DNA from: Callaeas wilsoni
Taxonomy: Eukaryota > Chordata > Aves > Passeriformes > Callaeidae
Direction of reading: 5' to 3'
Length of the DNA: 64,000 nucleotides
Assembly: GCA_013398955.1 (NCBI GenBank)
Contig: VWPU01018811.1
Span: 153,734-217,733, forward strand
Shown here: positions 51,793 to 62,300 of the stretch, piece by piece
Numbering within the stretch: the stretch's first letter is position 1
How the letters are laid out: every line of letters starts with the position of its first letter
Program-made: the position numbers and the translations under genes
Notes under the pieces: generated by a model
The model's database searches: none
Told to the model about the DNA's origin: nothing
What the model saw: the letters and a program-made list of their open reading frames with translations, nothing else

Positions 51793-53378
51793 TTATAAGT
51801 CTACTGGCTTTGCAGTTGGTAGCAGTTTTACTTCAGATATTGGATTCTTTGGAGAGCCTCTGTAACGAACTCGTTCTTTTCCTGGAGCACTTCTTGCGAT
51901 CATAGATTTTTCTGGGACAGCACCTGGAATATGTGTATTTGCATTAACTTTCAAACTGGATTTAACCATTTCATGGTTGGTTAGATCTTCTAGAACAGAC
52001 TTTGATGAATGAACAGTTGCTTTTTGTTCATGGATTCCAACAGTTCTGACAGAAACATCAGGCTTGTCTGATGGATTTAATGGCCTGCAACATGATTTGG
52101 ATGTTAAGTCTAGCTGCTTATGAGCTACAGAAGCTTGGTCACTTGTGCTTTCACTCCTACGAGGCAAAAGCATGGAATTCATGGAGGGCTTTTGTGTGCA
52201 GGGGAATAGGGCAGAATCATAGCTCAAAGATTTAACAAGTGGTGAACCAACACCACTTGATTTAACCGTCTGAGAGCTCACAGATTGTCTCTTAGCCTCC
52301 AAAAGGGAATTAATTCTTCTTACAGACTGTCTAACTGGAGTACGTTGAAACTTCAGAGGTGGTTTAGTTTTGCTTGCAGAATTTGGATCATTTAATGAAA
52401 GCTGGTTGAACCACTGTATGTGGTCAGAAACCTTCCCATGGTCAGATACAGTTGATGTTTTAGTTAAAACTTTATCTGAATTTTCAGCTTTCAAGTATTG
52501 GTTTCCCATTTCATTTTGTGATTTAGGCAACTGTGAAGTAGGAAGCTGTCCTGCCAAAGAAAGTTTAGCAGTACCCTCTTCCAAATTACAGCACCTTACC
52601 ATACAGTTTTCAGCTGTTTGTGAGTTTATTAATTCTATTTCCTCTTTTCTTCCAGAGAAATCTAATTTTTGCAAGTCATCTTTTGTTGAACTGTTCTCAA
52701 CAGTCAATTTATCTTCCTTGGCTAGTACTTGAGGCATAGGAAGTTCTTTTACTTTTTTTGTATCTGGCTTTGGGACCTGAAGTTCAATCTCAATAGAAGT
52801 TTTGAAGTTTTTCTCCAAAACTTCAATTTCCTCTTTTTCTGATTGCTGTTTATCAGCAGCAGCAGATAGATTAAATTGGTGCAACAGCTCTCTGGATTTT
52901 CCATTTGCTAGATTTTCAGAAACTTCTTCCCCTAACAATTCTTTTGCTGAAATGAGCCCTGTGGGACACGGAGTTTCATTTAATATTTCACTTGCTACAA
53001 CTGAGAGGGATGATTTTTTATCACCTATCAAATTGTGAAGAATACTCCCAGATGCAGAGAAGGCTTGCTTAACTTTCAGTAACGTTTCTGCAGTTGAATT
53101 ACTTTCGTCTTCACAAAGCACAAGTTCCAAGTTGTTGTCTTGTTTGCTTACAGTTGCAGATTTGAATTCCTCTGGAATAACTGGTGACTTTCCAAACACC
53201 AAAACAGATTCTGAAGAGCTGACTCCCATTTCAGAGTGTGCAGGCAGAATTTGCTCCTTCTTGCTGATGACCTGAGACTCCATAACAGCAGGACTATTCC
53301 ATGACATTCGATGAACTACTTTATTGTGACATTTTGGAGTTAGCAAGTTTTCTTCTGACTTGCTTACATTCCTTGAAC
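51793..53378 (-). CDS. ARHGAP11A: ARHGAP11A coding exon 12 (terminal, 1586 nt)
   Basis: This large last coding exon supplies residues about 500-1026. It begins with [15 protein letters not shown] after acceptor TTTTAAG. It continues through a low-complexity, charged, fast-evolving region into the conserved [15 protein letters not shown] and [18 protein letters not shown] blocks. It ends ...KPVDL then TAA. Antisense ORFs inside it (for example 52370-52732 on +) are shadows. Confidence 0.95.
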
Positions 53379-56300
53379 CTTAAAATAAATACCACAGTGT
53401 TTAAGAATAATGGATTTTGATTTTAATGATTACAGACAAAATTCTTACTAAAAAATAATTATCAAAACAGCACAGAATTTAAAGATGCTATTATGCCCTT
53501 AAATTTCAGAAATTAAAAGAAGTTATAATACTAAGTGAAATCATGCATCTCCTCTCACTTAAATAACAAAAGAGAACTACTAAATACTCTAGAAACACAA
53601 GCTTGTTCTAAACCAATTTTCTTTCCCCAGAAGCCAGTAACATACAAGTGACTTTTGACTTAGCTAGAAGCATACTTTTAATCCAATTGCTTTTATACTT
53701 TTGTCCATAAAGTTGCTTTTGCAAGGTTAAAAAAAAGTTTTCCCCATCTAATGTATTTGGTTAGGTCATTACCTTTCTTAGGGAATTTTTCATTGACATA
53801 TGGGCTGAAGAGTACATCTCTTTTTGCACATTCAGTTCTGCTTTCCAAACCTTGCTGACTTGCAAGACGCCTTCCAATATTTTCTGATCTATTGCCGACT
53901 GCACATCCTGATACAGTATTCTTGAACAAACAAAAAGTGTTAATTGCTTTTATATAAAATCTGTAATATAGAATCTCATTTACAGAGGAAGCTTCAGGAA
54001 ACCGCTACGCAAATCAGCCACAGCAGCCTTTTCCTGGCCATACTTCATCTTGCCTTGATTCTCTGTAGACCTAGGTGGGGAACAGCCTCCCTGCGGGCAG
54101 GTAGACTTCATCACACTCTGAACAGAGACACTGCGCACAGGCTCTGCAAGGTCAGACGCTCAGGCACTGCGAGACTCACTGATCACAAGCATGGTGGGTT
54201 GATTCCAACAAGCAGGCAAGCTCCCATCCAGCCACAAGCTCGCTTTCCCCATTCCCCAACAGGACGAGGGAGAGAATTGGAAAGATGAGAAGGAAAAGGG
54301 ACGCACACACAAACCACAGACCAAAAACCCAACCCCACACATGAGGCAAAGATCATCACTTACAACAAGCAGGTCAATTCTCAGCAAGCCTCTGAGCAGT
54401 GGCTACATTCCATAAATTATTCCCATCCCAGTTTTACTGGTGAGCTTAACATTACATGGCATGGAATTGCTCCTTGGTCAATTTGGCTCAGCTGCTCTCC
54501 CTCAGCCCCTTGCCCCATGCCAGCCAAAAACAATACAAGCTGATCAGTTACTGCTATGCAAATAAACCTCAAGCTTCTTGTTGTACTTGACAGCAAGCAG
54601 GTTCAGTGAACACTGGGATCCTTCCATTACAAAATACATGCTTCCTGCTCCTGAAAAGCAGTGCCCAAAACTTTGTATTAAAATCTGTACTCCAACTAGA
54701 GGACTGGGTACTTACCATTTCTCTATTGCTTTTCCCTAAACCAAATTTCAAGCGTAAAGACCTACGAACCATTTCTTTTCGGCTTATCTTTGGAGAAAAA
54801 CAACCCGTCTTTCCTGATTCAGCCCTGGAAGGACACAAGGGAAGAAGGGACATAAACTCTTTAGGAGGGCAATGGAAACATCCTGACAATTATTTACAGT
54901 TATTTCCTCCAGTTTTACTTATTTTATTGCCTTCTTGCCAACCTTTTTTTAATAGGCACAAGAAGCTAGATCTTATTTTGTTTTGAGCTCAATTTTGCAA
55001 CATTAGAAGATCCAGTCAATTTTAAGATTACTATAAAAATTTACCAGTAAATAAAAAATAAAAAAACCCCAGTAACTTTAGAAACAGATTGAGGTCATTA
55101 TTCAAGGGGTCTAGACACACCTTTCCAATTTATGTTTTGAGAGTTAATTACCTGTACAGTTTTTTGCTTGCAAGTCTCTTACTTCTTCTATTCCCTGTAC
55201 TGGACACATGATTTTCACCCATGGTTGAAGGGGATAGGGAGGTTTGTGATGACTCAAGACACACACAAGGACTTGCCTCAAACTGAACTACAGGGACAAA
55301 ATTATATTTATATGAACTTAAAATAGTGACATTTTTAAGATAAAGACTTCAGTGTTAACACAATAAAGAACAGGTTTGTAAACAGCACAATTTTTTTGGT
55401 AACTTTGTGGAGTGCTGGCTTGAAATTACTTTAGACTTCCAATTTAAAATTAAACAAAGCTGTTGCTTGTAGCGTCCATAAAAGTGGCTGGAATGCAGTT
55501 AATTACATGCTACAGATACCACTACCTCAAATAAGTTTCCATACTGTTATCAGATCAGTTCCTCAAATTTAAAAGCTGGAGAAGAAAATTTAGACACAGT
55601 CTCATTATTATTTGCAGTGTGCTTTTGTTATAAAGCTAGCCAGCTAAAGCAACAATGAAGAAAAGAGCTGCCTTTTTTTACTAGTGGACATTTCATGAAA
55701 CACATGCATCACTGCTGTCTTTATAAAATGTCATTGCTTTGGTCTGCTTATCCATAGAAACAAGAATTTCATGGAGAACATGAAATGATTTAATAAAAAA
55801 AGCAGTAAGTTTTAGAACACTTACTTGAGGGGGGAAAAAAAAAAAAATCAAGCAAAACAGCCAATCTAGACATTTCCTTTCAGTCTAATTTCAGTTGGCA
55901 GCACATTTAAGAACCAAATAAAAATAAAACAAGATTTTCAGAATAGTCTGATGGTTGGAAGCACTCTAGTAGAATAAAGTGGTACTAAAGCATTGTCAAA
56001 CAAAAGTAAAATTTTCTCTTGAGTTTTGAGATTTAGCATCTAGAGGAAAAACAAGAAGTCATAGGACACAAGAAAGAAGCTTTATAAAAGCAACAATTAC
56101 ATTTCACCTAGAGCTAAGATCAACTATTTAAGCATTTAGGAGACAGAAGGCTCCAACTTTCAAAAGGTTGGAAGCATAGGCAGTCTTCATGGATTTGTGC
56201 ACCAAGAAAGAAACAGGAGTATAACCTGAGTGATACATAGGGAGTAAAAAAGATAAAAGGAAATCAGGACTGCAAGTATAGAGATTAATAGAACAGAAAA

Positions 56301-59300
56301 CAAGAAAATTTGGCTTTTGCTCAATCCACGTAACATGAGTCACCAACGAACATAAATATACACTATCTACCAAGATGTGGAAGTAGTGCAAGGAACACTT
56401 CAGTAATGAGCATCAGCAACTGTCTAACAAGAACAAATGGCTCTATTCTTAAATTAAAAGCCACCAACAACCACTTCAAGGAGCAAGGAAAAAGTGATGG
56501 CACGGTACCTGATGCTGGTGTTGAGCTGCTGTTAAAAATGCTACTTGGTAAAAATTCAAAGGCAAAATTATGCTTAAAAGATCGTCTCTTCTTGCTGGAC
56601 AAGCCCTGAGAGCAATCAGTTGGAAGTTTACGCTTGGTACTTGGAGTAAGAACCACTGGAGTCACTGATGAAAGGACTGAAATTAAGAAAACCAAATTTG
56701 CAGTAATAGCTTACAAGTTGGAGCGTTTACAAAAGTAAAAGGTTGTTTTGGGTTTTTTTTTAAACTCTGAAAGAAACTTGTTGCAAAAGCTTAGGCAAAG
56801 TGCATGCATTTTGAACAAGCAAAGTGATCAGTACAGCTTAGGGTTTGATTTTTTATTTTGTTGGGTTTTTTGCAAGTTCAGAGTACCAGTAAGGGAAATC
56901 CAAACCCACACATTAATAAAACAATATAGGTATTAGGAGGAAGTAAATGTATAGCCATCTTCAGTAAGTTTTAGAGACAGTAAGTGAGAAAGAATTTTAG
57001 TCCTCGCAAATTCATTCCCAAGATGATAAAATGCTGCACTGCTGCACTGAAGCCTTAGTGGTTCATTAGCTAAAAAGCACAATTTTGGTTGTGTAATCCC
57101 CACAGAGCTAAACCACATAGCCCACTACTGCAGTGATTGTAGCTGCTCCAAGAATTACAGTAAATGCAGTATCCTCAATAAATATGTATCTATATTCCAT
57201 TTTAAACAATTTAAACTCAATCACTTATCTTCAACTAAGTTCTAATTCTTTAGTTAAAAAAAATTGTTGAATATAGGTAACAAATCCAGAAGATACTGCA
57301 TGGGCTTTACTCAGTACAAATACACCAATACCTACCGCTTCTGTCTTGTTGAGGTGTAGTGGAGGGTGTTCTGTTAGATTTAAATTTACTCAGTGCTCCA
57401 CTAACAATATCTGAAATGCAAGACACACCGAGCAATCAAATTTAAATGTGAAGCTTGTCTTGCTATGTTTTCAGCTCAAGTTTAACTTGTATTTTTTTTC
57501 AGGGAGAAACAAAGCAAATCAGTTTAAATAGTTGGTTTATGTACAGAAAATCATAGCCCAGATCTTCCCACCAACATAGTTTTTATAGCTTTCACAATAG
57601 CTGAAAAATCTGTTTTCCTTAAAATAAAAATTATTTTAAAAAACCAAACAAAAAACCCAACAAACAAACAGAGCAGAGAAGTGCAATACACAAAAAACCA
57701 TGCCATGGCTAAACATACAATCATACAGCCTCAATTTCAACTACAGTCAGGTTTAATACCCCAGGTACATGAACTAAATAAGTACCTATGTTTTTACAGC
57801 AATACATAAAAGATCACTTTGCAGAGAATTTGAATCAAGTCAAGCATACACATTCCGTAGTATTTCATCTAAGATAGTGCAGAACTGAGAAGATACCATT
57901 TGATTGTCCATATCTGGCAAAAAACTCCAATTCAACCCTGTTGAAAACTGGAAAAACCTCACCCCAAATCCCAGATCCACGATACGAGAGCACACAGTAT
58001 CCAGTAATATCCAATTCAGATTTACACTTCAAAACACAAATCAGCTACTCTAATTCAAGACACACCTGCCATTTGCATCCCTGCTTCCTCATGACCTGAC
58101 TTATCAAAGTATATATTAAAGTATCACTTCAAAATTAGCAAAAAGAAAAAAAAAAAAAAAAAAAAACAACCCAAAAAAACCCCTTTAGCCTTCTGCAACT
58201 GATGCCTTGTAGAGCTGACCTGGAACAGCGGCTAGACAGAGTGAAAGGATAAAGGGTAGGTATTTATTGAAAGGCCTTCACAGGGCTCACCTTGGGCAGT
58301 GCAGGAGTCTCGCAGAGACTAAACCCAGGATGGACACAGTCACACATTTTTCGGACAGATATAAGTTTTGTCCATTTGCATATCAGAGGTTAATTGTACA
58401 ATTACAGCTTCAGGCAGTGGAGTCCCATTCTCTTAGTTTGCGGCGCCCCAACTCACTTTTGTTTCCATTTCTCGGGGCCTGATACAGTGAGGTGTCCCTG
58501 ATTCTCAGGCTTAGAGAGGAATTGTTGTGTCTGACAAAAATGGGAAAAGCAGTCGCTAACACTCTCTATGGAGTTCAGAGTTACGCACTAAAGAATTGCA
58601 GGATTACAAACATGAAAATATAAAAGCTAAAATCCTAAGGTATCACAAGGATCTGAAGTTGACTCAACAAAAAGCCAGAATATTAATTCGGCTTCACAAA
58701 TCTGAACAAAACCAAAATAGCTTCTTTAGTAGACAGTGCACTAGAAAACTCTGAGTAAATATACAATAACGTGATTACTGAAGTCTTATATATTTTGCAA
58801 ATCAAACTCAACCAGTTTTGCAGACATCTATTCTGTTTGTGGAAGAAGCAAGTGCTTAGGATCTGACTACCTGAAGTCTCAATTCTCTTTTTGGTTTTGA
58901 AAGTTTCACAAAAAATACCTACCCCCAACACTTCGGTGCCTCCTCCTCTTACACTCACTGGGAGATTCATTTTCACTGTCTTCATGGCCCCACAGTGAGG
59001 GAGTAGATTGAAAGATATCAACGCCTAACATTGAAGGAATCTTTTCCAAGATAAATTCTGGTACTTGTCCTGGAACAGTTGAGAAGTATTTACTTATTCT
59101 TAAAAGTTGAAGAGAAAAGCTGTAGACAGGTTGGTGCATCGAGACATGTTGGTAAGCATTTATGATCTTACCGATTTCCGCCGCATGGTCAATAAGTGTT
59201 TCCACGACAGCAGCTTGCAAGCGAATTTTTTTTTCTGTACTAGCTGACATCTTTTCATTTTCATTTGAGTGCAAAAGGTTGGGAGCAAAAATCACTGCCA

Positions 59301-62300
59301 GATTACTGGTATCCATTCTGTTTTCATTGGATCTTAACAAGAAAAGGCTTTTTTAATTCAAATTATCAGAACATAAGCAGTGGAGAATGAAAAAAACAAA
59401 TAAGACACATGCAGTTAAAAAAATAAAAACAGACTCATTCACTGGAGTGCTTACATAACAAGATTAATGTATAGATTTATGCATTCCAGGCCAGGTAATT
59501 GCACAACTATGTTACTGAAATCAAGAAGTTATTGATCCCCCTCACTTTTAGGGAAAGCAAGGTATCAAATTATGGTAATTCTGCTTTACAAAGCTTGAAC
59601 AAAGTCAAGTCTCCAGTTAATTAAGTTTTCATAAAGAAAACCTTGGATTTATGAAATAAGACTATGACTGAATTTAGTGAATACCTGCACATACAAAAGT
59701 TTAAAATTGCAAACCATTCACAGAAAGTTACAGCACTTGCCTGGACAGAGAAGTGGTTAAGGGAATTCTGAGCTGTTTACAAGCATGCCCTTTACACTAA
59801 CCTTAAAGACACAGTTCTCAGAAAGTTGAAAAAGTATCTCAAAGCTGCAATTGTTCTGTCAGCCATCAAACAGGACAACAACATGGTTGCAGTTTTCTTC
59901 TCATTTCCAAGCTGCTGAGCTTTGAAAAGGCCTTCCTGCAGGTGAGGTGGAAGGATGGGTTCTGGCAGCTCTCTAAAGAACTGTTTGAGAAGCCCTGCAA
60001 CATCACATGGCAGTGCAGCTGAGAGGCAGTTTTCACCTTGATCCAGTTTACTCTGAAATTTTTCACAAAAAACATGATTTAAAGTCTTCAACGTATTGTC
60101 AGATTTCTAAATTTAGGCAGTAATGCTCTAGCCCATATTACAACAGTCACATCTTCCCCATTGTTAGTGTCAGCCTTGTCATGTTTTAGCCAACTACATT
60201 ATCTACGAGGAGACACAGACAATATTGTCAGACTGTGTGTGTTAATTTACAGATTTCCCATCTTCCCTTCACCAGGAGAACACTGCTAAACAAATATCCT
60301 CATAGCATCCAGTGTGCATAATTGCTAATGAGTTTGTTCAGTCCCAAACTATTCTCATCACCTGGAAGGCAAAATATTTAAAAGAAAAAAAAAAAAGGGA
60401 AGCCTGTCAGTTTCTGGACTAGATCTCCTATCATTTCTAAAGCAGATAATGTTACCAATCTACTTCCAATATTAAAACTTGAATATGACTGAAAAGAGTT
60501 CAACTATTAAAACAGCTCAAGTGAAATGCAGTTTATTAAGAAAAAACAGAGCAGCTTTAGAGAATACCTTTAAAGCTTTTAAGCGAACAAGAGATCCAGA
60601 CTTCCTGAAGAGTCCTTCAGTATGAACATGTTCTTCCAAATATTCACAAGTATCAACGAGAAAGCTGAGAAATGAACAGTAACATACTTCTGATGCTCAG
60701 AGTAAAGCTTGGGTTTTTTCCAAAAAGCTATTTCACCATTTTTTGTAAAACTTAATATATAGAATAATTTCCCCCAATGACAAGAAGTATAAAGAAATAC
60801 AACTGAATGAGAGCTGTGGCTCTTGATTTCCCCGTCTAACTTCTGCATCTCTCCTTTCCCAGCTGGAACTATTCTTATATCCCCCCGAAGCTCTAGCAGG
60901 TCTGGAACAACTGTTACATTCTTTCTTCTAACAAGGGTTCAATACTATAAAGAAAGCAAAGTAAACCTAAAATTTAAATACACATTCTTAGTTTACCTTG
61001 GAATATAACCATATTCTGGCACAAGCGATTCTGGCAATGCATGAAAAGATATTCCAAAGATTTTACCCTAAAATACAAAATTCAAATAATGTCATTCAGA
61101 AGTTGATATAATTATCAACTACGTATTAAAAAAACCACACATTCCACAAGTAGACATAAGGGTAGTTAAGATAAAAAACAAAGTCCTTCAGATAAGACAG
61201 AAGAGGTATTATCTGGAAAAGCACTGTCATCTCTAGAGATCTAAAAGTATGCTGATTCTACTTACAGGTAACACCCTAGATGATTGTGAAAGAATAGAAA
61301 GGTTTCTGCAGTATCTTTTACGCTTTTTATTTTACAAGAAGTTAGTATTCTTATAGGACTCCCAAATCAGTAAGGATATTAACCAGATTGTTTTGTAATC
61401 TCACCTTAGCTTTTCAAGTTGACCAAATACTATTTTTCTTAAAAATCAATGCAAGACAATTGAAATAACTTTTTTAAATAAATTTTTCTTCATCTCAGAC
61501 ACTCAAGATTGCTCTTTGGGAAGGATTAAACTCAACAGAACAATCTACAAAACTGTTCTGAACTTCATATTTAGCATCTGTACTTTAAAAATGGTTATCT
61601 CTACTGCCTTATAGCAAGGCATTAGAGTACGTTACATATCAGAAAATAAGTAAATCTCATCAGTCATTATTACTGATGTTCACCTACAGCATTTTTTAAT
61701 TTTTTTTTTATGTTGCTGCATGGTTGTGTCAGTTATAAAAGCCCACATTTCTGTGTAACAACTTGTACTTTATTTTTTCTATATTCATATTTACAAAACA
61801 TGCAAGCCAGTCCCTCTCCCAACCAGAAGAGAAATGGGATCATGCCCAACTTGTTCTTAGAGCTGAACGCAAACTCTTAGTCATTCACAGCTGAAATTCA
61901 ACGTGTTGTCCATGTCAGGAACACAATTAATCAGTAACGAACCATTAGACCCAATCTAATCTGTCCTACAGAAAACAAACGTAACACAGTCAGGAAAGAG
62001 AAGCAACACATCTGTCATTGTGCTCCAGGCTGCTACTAAATCCACAAGAAGAAAATTAACTCCAAGAGAGAATGTTTTTTTCTGTATGTAAAAGATTACA
62101 TATTGACAATTCCGGTGGTTTGGAATTCAAGGTTTAAAATACCTGACTGATATGTTCACTTCACTAGGTTTTGTTTGAAGTATCAGAAGTTGTGATTTTT
62201 TTCTTATTTAATAAATCATAAAGCTAATAAAATTATGTCAGTTTTCTGACAGAAATAAGACATCCCTTGGCAAAACAAATGTTATTCTATAGCTTTTACT

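Larger units (their letters stand above)
57411..58922 (-). other. ARHGAP11A: ARHGAP11A intron 6
   Basis: 1.5-kb intron carrying the LTR and A-rich tract described separately. No other feature seen. Confidence 0.85.

Noticed and set aside
52370..53038. + strand ORFs of 120 and 78 codons
   Set aside because: They are antisense shadows of ARHGAP11A exon 12, whose minus-strand frame is clearly conserved.
60579..60848. 89-codon minus-strand ORF at ARHGAP11A exon 3
   Set aside because: It overlaps the real exon in a different frame. The conserved RhoGAP peptide lies in the frame of exon 60568-60664.
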